From Rossellomorea marisflavi (GTDB taxonomy: Bacteria > Bacillota > Bacilli > Bacillales > Bacillaceae_B), in contig NZ_LGUE01000001.1 in NCBI RefSeq assembly GCF_001274775.1, positions 1,585,705 to 1,649,704 on the forward strand: DNA of 64,000 nt. The letters are read 5' to 3'. Each line of letters starts with the position of its first letter. Position 1 is the first letter of the stretch. The notes under the pieces are model-generated. The model searched no databases and had not been told where the DNA came from. It saw nothing but the letters and a program-made list of their open reading frames with translations. The translations under genes and the position numbers were made by a program. Below are positions 48,150-56,849 of this stretch, in pieces.

Positions 48150-49535
48150 TTGATCAAGAAAATTTCCATTTTGCTATTATTGTCCTTTTTCATCGGAAGC
48201 CAGGCATTCGCAGCAGCACCTACGGCGGAGTCCGTACAGGCATCACTTGATTCCACCTGGGTGATGATCGCCACCATCCTTGTGTTCTTCATGCATGCAG
48301 GATTCGCCATGGTTGAGTCTGGATTCACCCGCGCCAAGAACACGTTGAATATCCTGATGAAAAATGTCCTCACCGTTGCCATCGGTGCCATCATCTACTT
48401 CTTTATCGGCTTCGGCGTCATGTTCGGAACCGACGGAGGAGGCTTCATCGGTACAGACGGGTTCATGTTGTCGGGACGTGAAGATATCGGTTTCTTCGTC
48501 TTCCAATCTGTCTTTGCCGCCACATGTGCCACCATCATCTCGGGTGCCGTCGCAGAGCGGATGAAGCTTAAGAGTTATATGATCCTGACGGTTGCCATGA
48601 CCGCCTTGATCTATCCAGTTGTCGGCCACTGGGTATGGGGTGGAGGCTGGATCTCCGAGCTCGGATTCGTCGATTTTGCCGGATCAACCGTTGTCCATTT
48701 GACTGGTGCCGTCGGAGCTTTGATTACGGTATTATTCCTCGGAGCCCGGTTAGGGAAATATCAAAACGGGAAAGTGAACGTCATTCCCGGTCATAACATC
48801 CCAATCGGTGCACTTGGGGTTTTCATCCTTTGGTTCGGATGGTTCGGATTCAACGGCGGGAGCTCACTCGCCGCAGATCCAACCCTTGTGCCTATGGTGA
48901 TCTCCACTACGCTATTCGCCGCATCTGGCGGGATCATCTCTTCTGCCCTTTACACCCTGTTCCGGTTCAAGCGCATTGATCCATCCCTTACTCTGAATGG
49001 GGCTCTTGGCGGACTCGTCGGGATCACCGCAGGTACGGCCAACGTCTCCCTAACCGGCGCCATCATCATTGGCCTCATTGCAGGCGTCCTTCTAGTCGAA
49101 GGTGTCACGCTCTTGGATTCCATCCTTAAGATTGATGATCCGGTTGGCGCGATCGCCGTTCATGGTATCTGTGGAATCTGGGGTACACTCGCTGTCGGAC
49201 TATTCGATTCCCAGAACGGTCTATTATACGGGGGTGGAGCTTCCCTCCTCGGAGTTCAGGCCCTGGGAGTCCTCGCTGTCATCGCATGGACCTCGATTAC
49301 CGTCGGTGGCTTCCTGTTCATCGTGACAAGGGTTTCACCGATTCGCGTTTCACAGGAAGAAGAATTGTCCGGCCTTGATTTTGCTGAGCATGGTTCAAAT
49401 GCTTATGAATTGAAAGATACCGTATTAGAGCCTGACGTGTCTTCGAGCCCATTCGGCAGTGATCTTGTAGAACGTTTGAACTCGATCGGCACTCCTTCTA
49501 CTGAAGAGCCCTTAAAGCAACGCAATAGCATATGA
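48150..49535 (+). CDS. amtB: ammonium transporter AmtB
   Basis: This 461-residue Amt channel has a signal peptide (ISILLLLSFFIGSQAFAAA) and eleven helices. The twin histidines fit GSTVVHLTGAVGAL and AVHGICGIWGT. The C-terminal cytosolic tail (about residues 400-461) would contact GlnK. A longer frame starts at an ATG overlapping the glnK stop but has no SD; the TTG at 48150-48152 follows GGAGG by 7 bases and leaves the signal peptide at the N-terminus, so it is used. Confidence 0.93.
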   Translation: MIKKISILLLLSFFIGSQAFAAAPTAESVQASLDSTWVMIATILVFFMHAGFAMVESGFTRAKNTLNILMKNVLTVAIGAIIYFFIGFGVMFGTDGGGFIGTDGFMLSGREDIGFFVFQSVFAATCATIISGAVAERMKLKSYMILTVAMTALIYPVVGHWVWGGGWISELGFVDFAGSTVVHLTGAVGALITVLFLGARLGKYQNGKVNVIPGHNIPIGALGVFILWFGWFGFNGGSSLAADPTLVPMVISTTLFAASGGIISSALYTLFRFKRIDPSLTLNGALGGLVGITAGTANVSLTGAIIIGLIAGVLLVEGVTLLDSILKIDDPVGAIAVHGICGIWGTLAVGLFDSQNGLLYGGGASLLGVQALGVLAVIAWTSITVGGFLFIVTRVSPIRVSQEEELSGLDFAEHGSNAYELKDTVLEPDVSSSPFGSDLVERLNSIGTPSTEEPLKQRNSI

Positions 49536-49541
49536 CTCTGA

Positions 49542-49570
49542 GAAAGAGCTGTCCATAGGGCAGCTCTTTC
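49542..49570 (+). terminator. terminator of glnK-amtB
   Basis: A 10-bp perfect stem (49542-49551 with 49561-49570) is followed by a weak T-run. A second, stronger hairpin lies 14 bases further on. Confidence 0.7.
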
Positions 49571-49583
49571 ATCTTGAAGACAG

Positions 49584-49627
49584 AAAAGAGCTTCCTGTCG
49601 GGAACCGATCCCACAGGAAGCTCTTTT
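49584..49627 (-). terminator. bidirectional terminator of crt operon and amtB
   Basis: A 15-bp stem (49584-49598 with 49613-49627) with a 14-base loop has T-runs on both strands, next to the crtM stop. Confidence 0.85.
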
Positions 49628-49628
49628 T

Positions 49629-50459
49629 TTATGATATTGTCGAAATGATTTTTTCCTTTTCATTTCCAGATACAAAGTTCTTTTTTGAAAAGACATCATA
49701 TCCATTTTTGCGTACTTCATTGAGGATTTCTTTATAAAGAAGGGCCGCGCCTTTAACCGGAGCCCTTGAGTAGATCGGGTAAAGACCAATCGTTCTCATG
49801 GATAAACGGTAATAGTGTTCCGCCAAGCCGGCCATTTCTTCCCAGACAAGCCGGAATGCATCTGTTGGACGCCCATCCCGCAAGTCTTCCACAGAGCACT
49901 CGTGCTTCACGAGCAGATCCTGGGGAAGGTAGAGCCTGCACCGGTCCAGATCTTCCCCCACGTCCCTCAGGATATTCGTCAGCTGAAGGGCATAGCCAAG
50001 ATAGATTCCGTCCTCGCGGAGTTCCTTTTCTTTGCCGGGCGCGAGGATTGGAAGGAGCATCAATCCGACGGTGCTCGCTACATGATAAGAGTAGTCCAAG
50101 ACGTCATCCAATGTCATGTATTTCCTTCCCGCAAGATCCATCCTTTGCCCTCTGATCATATCCCGGAACGCTTCCCGGTCCATGTTGAAGCGCTTGAAGA
50201 CATCATCCAAGGCGATCCAGATCGGCTGCTCTTCAAAAGTCCCTTCAAGGAATAGCTCAAATTCCTGCTCAAAACGATCCAATACCTCAGGCGGGCTCCC
50301 CTCATCCACGATATCATCCGCTCTACGGCAAAAAGCGTACACCGCCCACACCGCTTTACGCTGATTCTTGGGCAAAAGGGAAAATGCCCTGAAAAACGTT
50401 TTCGAATGATGTTTGATCACCGATTCACAGTGATCGTACGCTGCCGAAATCCTGTTCAT
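49629..50459 (-). CDS. crtM: CrtM, C30 carotenoid (dehydrosqualene) synthase
   Basis: This 276-residue trans-prenyltransferase joins two farnesyl diphosphates head to head. It has the first aspartate-rich motif DDIVD at 48-52 and the second NILRDVGEDLDR. Length and composition fit CrtM rather than longer plant-type phytoene synthases. Its first 35 bases overlap the end of the neighbouring desaturase gene, and its SD (AAGGAAGG) lies inside that gene. It is last in a three-gene crt operon. B. subtilis YisP is the positional counterpart. Confidence 0.86.
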   Translation of the reverse strand: MNRISAAYDHCESVIKHHSKTFFRAFSLLPKNQRKAVWAVYAFCRRADDIVDEGSPPEVLDRFEQEFELFLEGTFEEQPIWIALDDVFKRFNMDREAFRDMIRGQRMDLAGRKYMTLDDVLDYSYHVASTVGLMLLPILAPGKEKELREDGIYLGYALQLTNILRDVGEDLDRCRLYLPQDLLVKHECSVEDLRDGRPTDAFRLVWEEMAGLAEHYYRLSMRTIGLYPIYSRAPVKGAALLYKEILNEVRKNGYDVFSKKNFVSGNEKEKIISTIS

Positions 50460-51927
50460 CCATGGTCACATCCTTCCTTTCTAATTCCTCTTCAACATAT
50501 CTCTGCACGGCCTGTTCGACCAGTTTTGCCCCTTGCATCACGATGGGAACACCCCCGCCGGGATGAGTCGATGCTCCGACAGCAAACACGTTCTTCTCCG
50601 GGAACGGCTGCACCTGTGGTCGGAAAGGACCAGATTGTCCGAGCGCAGGGGCTATCCCGAAGCTCCCCCCTGCATATAGCCCTTCCTGACGGGCCTGCTC
50701 AGGCGTCCGTGTTTCCATCCAATTCAGCCGCTCCCTCAAATCATCGAATCCGCTCTCTTCCATTGTATCTAAAACATAGGACGAAAGATATCCCGAAGCT
50801 TCCTCCCAATCAATCTTTTCAGATGCGGGAACCGGGACCAAAACATAGAGGACACTATTCCCTTCTGGTGCAAGGGATTCGTCCACGATGGATGGATTGA
50901 ACACATAAAAAGAAGGTTCCGAAGGTACTTTCCCTTTCTCGAAGATCTCCTTCATATTTTTCGAGAAATGTTCATTAAGGTAAAATTGGTGAAGATCTTT
51001 ATCAGGATAGGTACCTTTGACTCCCAAATAGAACAGGACGCATCCGGAAGAAGGCTTATATTTTTTATCGGATGTACGCTCCATGAGGGAGTGCGTCCCA
51101 GGGAAATCACCATTCACTACGACGGCATCCGCGAGGAAGTCCCCCTCACCCGTTCGGATCCCTTCCGCCTTGCCATCCTCCACAAGGACCTTCTCCACGG
51201 GACATGACGTTTTGATCTCCACCCCTAGCCTCTCGCACGCCTTCCGTACCGGGTCAAGGATACTTGCATACCCGCCTTTAATATAGTAGATTCCGTGCTT
51301 ATGCTCACTGAATGATACCAGGCTGTAAATGGCGGGAGTGGAATAGGGGTTCCCTCCGATATAGAGTGATTGCAATCCATATGACATCTGTAACCGCTCA
51401 TGGGAAAAGTATGTTTTCAGGTTCGACATGACCGTTCGATACGCCTTGAGCTTAATGAGGGAGCCGATAGTCTTTGGATTTATATAGTCTTTTATGCCAA
51501 GGAAAGAGGACTGGAGAAATTGAGGTTCACCGATGGCAAAGCGCTCATCCATATCTGCCATGAACCTCTTGAATCCTTCCTCATCACCAGGGAACTCCCG
51601 CCTTATTTCATCCAGCTGCGTTTCAAGATCCGCAAATTTCCGGTATGTCTGCCCGTCCGGGAAGTGGATCCCATAAAGGGGATCACAGCGAATGAGTTCG
51701 ATTTCTTCTGTATTCACACCTGCATCTGCCAGGATCGACATCAACATGTCGGGCAGAAGGACAATGGTCGGTCCCTTATCGATTTTATAGTCCCCCTTGG
51801 TGACAAACGCAAGCCTGCCCCCAATGCTGTCTTCTTTTTCAAAAATCGTCACTTTGTGCCCATTCTTTGCAAGAAGCAGCCCTGTAATCAACCCACCGAT
51901 TCCCGATCCCGCTACCGCCACCTTCAT
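50425..51927 (-). CDS. crtN: CrtN-type carotenoid desaturase
   Basis: This 500-residue FAD-dependent oxidoreductase begins MKVAVAGSGIGGLITGLLLA. The dinucleotide-binding motif is followed by IFEKEDSIGGR and DKGPTIVLLPD, and ends GASTHPGGGVPIVMQGAKLV, all like S. aureus CrtN. It should desaturate dehydrosqualene stepwise to diaponeurosporene or diapolycopene. Its ATG overlaps the preceding stop by 4 bases and its end overlaps crtM by 35 bases. Which of the two flavoproteins is the desaturase is inferred from the ending motif; it could be the reverse. Confidence 0.75.
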   Translation of the reverse strand: MKVAVAGSGIGGLITGLLLAKNGHKVTIFEKEDSIGGRLAFVTKGDYKIDKGPTIVLLPDMLMSILADAGVNTEEIELIRCDPLYGIHFPDGQTYRKFADLETQLDEIRREFPGDEEGFKRFMADMDERFAIGEPQFLQSSFLGIKDYINPKTIGSLIKLKAYRTVMSNLKTYFSHERLQMSYGLQSLYIGGNPYSTPAIYSLVSFSEHKHGIYYIKGGYASILDPVRKACERLGVEIKTSCPVEKVLVEDGKAEGIRTGEGDFLADAVVVNGDFPGTHSLMERTSDKKYKPSSGCVLFYLGVKGTYPDKDLHQFYLNEHFSKNMKEIFEKGKVPSEPSFYVFNPSIVDESLAPEGNSVLYVLVPVPASEKIDWEEASGYLSSYVLDTMEESGFDDLRERLNWMETRTPEQARQEGLYAGGSFGIAPALGQSGPFRPQVQPFPEKNVFAVGASTHPGGGVPIVMQGAKLVEQAVQRYVEEELERKDVTMDEQDFGSVRSL

Positions 51928-53444
51928 AGCGCTTCCTCCATTGCCCTGTGAGCGCCTGAAGTTTGGGAGGCATCTTCCTTCATCATGATCGATGTGGTGA
52001 TCCTGGCCGATTCGAGTATCGTCGGCAGTCCGCTTCCCGGATGTGTGCCCCCGCCGACAAGCCAGCAGTGATCGAGTTCTTCGAATTTGTTATGAGGTCT
52101 GAGGGCCATCATTTGCGTGAGCTGATGACCAAGATTGAAGGTCGCTCCTTTGTAGATATTGAAGTCGGTTTCCCATTGATGGGGATCAAGTACCTTTTCG
52201 AAACGGATATGACTCCGGATATCCTCGAGACCCGCTCGCTCCTCCAGGGAACGAATGACGAGCTCCTTGAAGTTTTCTTGATTTTCTTCCCAGTCGATCT
52301 CACTCATATTATTCGGTACCGGGGCGAGGACATAAAGCGTGGAGTGTCCCTCCGGCGCAAGGGTAGGATCAGTGACGGAAGCATTCTGAACATAGATGGA
52401 GGGATCTTCTGATAAAGCCATCGTTTTCGTGATCTCTTCTACATTTTTCTTGTAGTCATCGGCAAATATGATTGTATGGTGAGGCAGATCATATTGTTTA
52501 TCAAGACCGAGGTAGATCATGAAGGTGGAGCATGAATATTTTTTCTTTGAAAGCTTTTCTTTGCTATACTTCTTCAGCACACCGTCATCCACCAAATTCG
52601 TCATCACGTGAGCGAAGTCGCCATTAATGACCACTTCATCGGCTGATACCTTCTCCCCATTTTCGAGGATGACCCCTTTGACGTTTTTCCCTTCAAGCCA
52701 AAGTTTTTTGATTCCCGTCGAGAGATGGATCTTTCCTCCGCTTTCTCTTACGACTTTCGCCATCGCTTCTGAAAGCTGATTCACCCCGCCGATGGGATGA
52801 AATACACCGTACTCGTGTTCCATGAAAGAAAGGATGGAGAAAGCCCCGGGACATTCCCAAGGTGACATACCCAGATATTTTGACTGGAAGGTAAATGAAA
52901 GTCTCAGTTCGTGATCGGTGAAGTAGTCACTCAGCACGCTGTAGAGCGACTTACCCAGGGAAAGCTGAGGCAGGGCCCGCAGGACTTTCCAGCTGATATA
53001 TTGATAGTACTGGTCCATCGGGCTTTGAAGGATGGGTTTCAAGCGCTCCATCTTCTTGCGCGTGTCATTCATGAACCGCTCATACCCTTTTCCATTCCCG
53101 GGGAAATGGCGTTCAATTTCCTCTTTCAGCCGCTCTGGATCCCTGTACATCTTCACATCTTTATCTTTGAATTTCAGCTCGTACATCATAGGCAGCTCCT
53201 TCAGATCTACATAATCATGAAGGTCTTTCCCCGCCGCTTCAAAAAGTTCCTCCGCGATCTCCGGCATGCCAAGGAACGTCGGCCCGATATCGAATGTATA
53301 TCCGTCTTGTTTGATGGCACCGTTGCGACCGCCAACAAAGGCATGCTTTTCATATACGTCGACTTCATATCCTTTACTGGCCAGAAGCATGGCTGAAGCC
53401 AAACCTCCAGGTCCCGCTCCGATGACAATCACATTTTTGGACAT
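51924..53444 (-). CDS. second CrtN-like carotenoid desaturase/oxygenase
   Basis: This 506-residue flavoprotein of the same family has VIVIGAGPGGLASAMLL near the start, VYEKHAFVGGRNG, DIGPTFLGMPE and the end motif GGGTHPGSGLPTILESARI. It may be the CrtNb/CrtP-type enzyme that oxidises terminal methyls of the C30 chain, or a second desaturase. The frame opens at a TTG with no SD; the ATG at 53442-53444 follows AAGGGGGAAG. First gene of the crt operon. Its promoter must lie in 53445-53700, which has several AT-rich -10-like sites but no clear -35. Confidence 0.72.
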   Translation of the reverse strand: MSKNVIVIGAGPGGLASAMLLASKGYEVDVYEKHAFVGGRNGAIKQDGYTFDIGPTFLGMPEIAEELFEAAGKDLHDYVDLKELPMMYELKFKDKDVKMYRDPERLKEEIERHFPGNGKGYERFMNDTRKKMERLKPILQSPMDQYYQYISWKVLRALPQLSLGKSLYSVLSDYFTDHELRLSFTFQSKYLGMSPWECPGAFSILSFMEHEYGVFHPIGGVNQLSEAMAKVVRESGGKIHLSTGIKKLWLEGKNVKGVILENGEKVSADEVVINGDFAHVMTNLVDDGVLKKYSKEKLSKKKYSCSTFMIYLGLDKQYDLPHHTIIFADDYKKNVEEITKTMALSEDPSIYVQNASVTDPTLAPEGHSTLYVLAPVPNNMSEIDWEENQENFKELVIRSLEERAGLEDIRSHIRFEKVLDPHQWETDFNIYKGATFNLGHQLTQMMALRPHNKFEELDHCWLVGGGTHPGSGLPTILESARITTSIMMKEDASQTSGAHRAMEEAL

Positions 53445-53704
53445 CTTTTCTTCCCCCTTATACAAATTATATACAATACCTGAACATAGATTATAAATTA
53501 AGTATACATTGCTTTTTTCACGGGCACAAAGATTAACACTCTATTTTACTAACAAATTTCTCTTTTGCCATATGTAAAAATAGTCATATGAGGATTCCCT
53601 CTTAGTTTACCCTCTTTTTTCCTCTTTAATGATTACTATGAATAAAAGATCATTTTAATCACGTAGCCTCGAGCCGGGCGCCCCCACTCCCCCTGATGTC
53701 CCCA

Positions 53705-53734
53705 CAAAAAAAGCCCGGACATTCGTCCGGGGCT
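53705..53734 (-). terminator. terminator of asnO
   Basis: A GC-rich hairpin (AGCC-CGGAC with GTCCG-GGCT, one bulge) is followed by a run of seven T on the minus strand. Confidence 0.83.
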
Positions 53735-53742
53735 CTGTGTCT

Positions 53743-55590
53743 TCAGGAAACGATTTTAATATTGTAGGTCTTGAACCAGACATGGATCTGTGCCAGATGG
53801 GCAAGAAGCTGCGGACCGGTCATGAGCTGGCCGTACCATGGGGTCTGGAATGCAGCGCCACCGGATTGGACGATGTCCTTCAGCTTTTCTTCATCGAATA
53901 AGGTATGAAGGACACTCGTTTCATCTTCCAGGATCTCTGACAGCCATCCACGTACAAGTTCTGTATACTTAGGGTGATGTGTTTTGGGATAAGGACTCTT
54001 TTTGCGGTAGAGCACTTCATCAGGGAGGATGCCCTCAAGTGCTTTCCTTAGAAGACCTTTTTCCCTTCCTTCGTGATGTTTCATCTCCCAAGGGATATTC
54101 CACGCATATTCTACGAGACGGTGATCGGCAAATGGCACCCTGACCTCGAGGCTCGCCCCCATGCTCATGCGATCCTTCCGGTCCAGGAGGGTCGTCATGA
54201 ACCATAGCTGATTCAGATAGAACATCTGCCTCCTTTTCACCTCTTCTTCCGATTCTCCTTCAAGCAAAGGGGTTTCTTCCACTGTATCCTTATACCTTGC
54301 CTGTACGTAGTCTTCGAGATTGAGCTTTTTGCTCCACTCTTCCTTCAGGAGTCCCTGCCTTTCTTGTGTTGAACGCATCCACGGGAATCCTTTGCGATTG
54401 AAGTCATCCTCCCTATGAAACCATGGGTATCCCCCGAAAATTTCGTCCGCGCACTCGCCCGATAGACCGACCGTGAAGTCCTGTTTGATTTCCTCACAAA
54501 ACCACAATAGGGACGAATCAACATCGGCCATACCTGGCAGATCCCTTACCAGGACGGCCTCCGTGAGGTATTCTTTCAGCTTTTCCTGATCGATGACGCA
54601 GCTGTGATGAACGGTTCCGAATTCCTGGGTCATTTGATTGATCCAGTACGCATCTGCATTGGGCTGGAAGTCATTGGCCTTGAAGTGTTCATCGTTTCCT
54701 TCGTAATCGATGGAGTACGTATGGAGCTGCCCCTTCCCTTCATCCCTGTAGCAATTGGCAGCAACCGCCGTGATGGCACTGGAATCAAGACCACCTGATA
54801 AAAAGGTACACAGGGGCACATCCGATACTAGCTGCCTTTTGATTGCATCCGTCACGAGGAATCTCACTTTTTCTACGGTCTCTTCGAAAGAATCTGTGTG
54901 CTTCTCACTTTTCACATTCCAATATCTCCACTTCTTCATACCTTCAGGACCGAAGCTCATGGCGAATGCGGGGCGCAGTTCCTGTACCCCTCTGAAAACA
55001 CCATGCCCCGGGGTCCTCGATGGCCCGAGTCCCAACACTTCCTTCAATCCTTGAAGATCGATTTCAGGTTCGATATCAGGGTGGGCCAGCAATGCTTTGA
55101 TTTCTGACGCAAATAAGAGACCACCGTCTTTTTCCGTGTAAAAGAGGGGTTTGACGCCAAGTCGATCACGGGCAAGGAAAACCCGCCCTTCCTGTTCATC
55201 CCAGACGGCAAAGGCAAATATACCGTTCAAATGATCAACGCACGCTTCCTTCCATTCGATATAGGATGTGAGGAGGACCTCTGTATCCGAATGCCCCCGA
55301 AACGTATATCCCTTTCCTTTCAGTACGTCCCTGAGATCTTCCGTGTTATACAACTCACCGTTATAGCAGATTGTATAGGATTTCCCCTCATGCTGGATGG
55401 ACATGGGCTGCCGTCCGCCTTCCGGATCGACCACGATCAGCCTCTTATGACCGAACAGGACATGTTCATCGCCCCATAGATTATTTTCATCGGGCCCCCG
55501 CTTCGATAATGTTTCCGCCATCTCCCTAACAATCCCTCGTTCACCTGTCAGATTTCGTTCGAAATGTATCCATCCTGTGATCCCGCACAT
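53743..55590 (-). CDS. asnO: asparagine synthetase (glutamine-hydrolysing), AsnO type
   Basis: This 615-residue enzyme makes asparagine from aspartate, glutamine and ATP. The N-terminal Ntn domain starts MCGITGWI, so C2 becomes the catalytic nucleophile after Met removal; the synthetase domain has the ATP site TFLSGGLDSSAI and EIFGGYPWF. The ATG at 55588-55590 is used because Cys must follow Met; five upstream codons are rejected. In B. subtilis asnO is the sporulation-linked paralogue in the yis block, and this gene is in that position. Confidence 0.92.
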   Translation of the reverse strand: MCGITGWIHFERNLTGERGIVREMAETLSKRGPDENNLWGDEHVLFGHKRLIVVDPEGGRQPMSIQHEGKSYTICYNGELYNTEDLRDVLKGKGYTFRGHSDTEVLLTSYIEWKEACVDHLNGIFAFAVWDEQEGRVFLARDRLGVKPLFYTEKDGGLLFASEIKALLAHPDIEPEIDLQGLKEVLGLGPSRTPGHGVFRGVQELRPAFAMSFGPEGMKKWRYWNVKSEKHTDSFEETVEKVRFLVTDAIKRQLVSDVPLCTFLSGGLDSSAITAVAANCYRDEGKGQLHTYSIDYEGNDEHFKANDFQPNADAYWINQMTQEFGTVHHSCVIDQEKLKEYLTEAVLVRDLPGMADVDSSLLWFCEEIKQDFTVGLSGECADEIFGGYPWFHREDDFNRKGFPWMRSTQERQGLLKEEWSKKLNLEDYVQARYKDTVEETPLLEGESEEEVKRRQMFYLNQLWFMTTLLDRKDRMSMGASLEVRVPFADHRLVEYAWNIPWEMKHHEGREKGLLRKALEGILPDEVLYRKKSPYPKTHHPKYTELVRGWLSEILEDETSVLHTLFDEEKLKDIVQSGGAAFQTPWYGQLMTGPQLLAHLAQIHVWFKTYNIKIVS

Positions 55591-55740
55591 GGTCATCATC
55601 CTCACTTTCGTAGAAAACTGCTCTTCGACATGTAGATTATCTTATGCTTCTAAAGGGAAATGGTTAATTGACTCAATCAATTTTATATGAATGAAATATG
55701 ATAATAATGATAAGTAATGTAGTTAAGGAGGGATATTCAT

Positions 55741-56304
55741 TTGAGCAATATTTATCGATCGAACATATTAAAATCCCAAAAGCGGGCATACTCCGAAGGG
55801 ACCGTGCTCTTAGAAGATGATATATGGTATTTCTTTGAGATAGATGCCGAAGAGGAGTCGGAACTGGATTTTTACCTTCATCAGGAGCTCAGACTATACA
55901 GGGACGACGAATGGATCACGGGTGTCCTGTTGGAGGACGGTATCCTCGCAACCCCATATGAGAAATTCAGGATCGAGAACGGGGATCGGATCTTGATCAA
56001 GAAAAGCATCTTGTTCTCCCTTGAAAACCTGATGGAGGAAATATCGGATGACGCATTCAACCAATTCATCACCACATTGAACAATCTGAACTATTCCATT
56101 TACGATTGTATTTTTTGTCACAACCATCTGGTATTCCTCGAAAACCAGAAAATCAAACAGGGCGTGAACTTCATCACCTTCGACAACGGGGACGAAATCT
56201 GCGCGGTACAACACCACTTCACCTACTACAAAAAACAGCGCGATCGCTTTGAATTCACCCTCAGCACGGGTAAGAGGATCGTTATCGAGAATATCGTAAA
56301 GTAG
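55741..56304 (+). CDS. hypothetical protein, possibly YisN-like
   Basis: This 187-residue soluble, acidic protein starts at a TTG with AAGGAGGG 8 bases upstream. It begins MSNIYRSNILKSQKRAYSEG; later segments include FFEIDAEEESELDFYLHQE and CIFCHNHLVFLENQK. A Cys-x2-Cys pair (CIFC) is followed by HNH-like letters, but nothing else supports a nuclease. By position between asnO and yisL it may correspond to B. subtilis yisN; I cannot confirm sequence homology. Function unknown. Confidence 0.65.
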   Translation: MSNIYRSNILKSQKRAYSEGTVLLEDDIWYFFEIDAEEESELDFYLHQELRLYRDDEWITGVLLEDGILATPYEKFRIENGDRILIKKSILFSLENLMEEISDDAFNQFITTLNNLNYSIYDCIFCHNHLVFLENQKIKQGVNFITFDNGDEICAVQHHFTYYKKQRDRFEFTLSTGKRIVIENIVK

Positions 56305-56365
56305 TAACCTCGGAAAGACCAACAAAAGGAGAAGCTACAAGGCGTTTTAGACTTAACCGAAGAAC

Positions 56366-56403
56366 AAAAAAACCGTTGCCCATTTACAGGCAACGGTTTT
56401 TTG
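56366..56403 (+). terminator. bidirectional terminator between yisN-like gene and yisL
   Basis: A 12-bp perfect stem (56369-56380 with 56389-56400) has A-run and T-run flanks between convergent genes. Confidence 0.87.
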
Positions 56404-56404
56404 C

Positions 56405-56776
56405 TTACGCCAGGAAGTTAATTCCCAGCGGAAGCTTGAATCCAAGGTAGAGAACAATCAAAAGGGCAATGACCAGCAAGATAGAGGCCACCTTCGTACT
56501 TTTCCCTTTATTCAAGCGCACGAGGATAATTTCGAACATGGCAATTACCCAAATGCCGACCAATCCTTTGACACCGTAAAGGGCAGGATCAATTCCTTGG
56601 TGTTTCCAGAACAACAGCGCTCCGGTCACAATGATCAGGATGTAGAATAATCGCAGGATCATATGTACAATTTTCATTGCTTTAGCATTCCCGGCTCTGT
56701 GAAGCCCTAACGCTACAAAAAACAAGATGATGGCGATCGCCCATGTCGTAATATGAGCATCCGTTCTATCAAACAT
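56405..56776 (-). CDS. yisL: YisL, DUF1516 membrane protein
   Basis: This 123-residue protein has four transmembrane helices (starting TTWAIAIILFFVALGL and ending LLVIALLIVLYLGF). It matches the DUF1516/YisL pattern, beginning MFDRTDAHITTWAI. The ATG at 56774-56776 has TAGGAGGG upstream; 20 upstream in-frame codons are rejected. It follows yisK on the same strand, with 73 bases between. Function unknown. Confidence 0.85.
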   Translation of the reverse strand: MFDRTDAHITTWAIAIILFFVALGLHRAGNAKAMKIVHMILRLFYILIIVTGALLFWKHQGIDPALYGVKGLVGIWVIAMFEIILVRLNKGKSTKVASILLVIALLIVLYLGFKLPLGINFLA

Positions 56777-56849
56777 GTGAACCCTCCTAAAAAAGAGTAT
56801 ATGTACGCTCATAATATTACCATAGTCCGCCACCATTCCAAAATTTTAT

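Noticed and set aside
53445..53700. Promoter of the crt operon
   Set aside because: Two TATAAT-like sequences are present, but no convincing -35 or SigB element at the right distance, so no site is claimed.
55741..56304. HNH nuclease reading of the hypothetical protein
   Set aside because: CIFCHNHLVF has suggestive letters but lacks the second cysteine pair and the spacing of real HNH domains.
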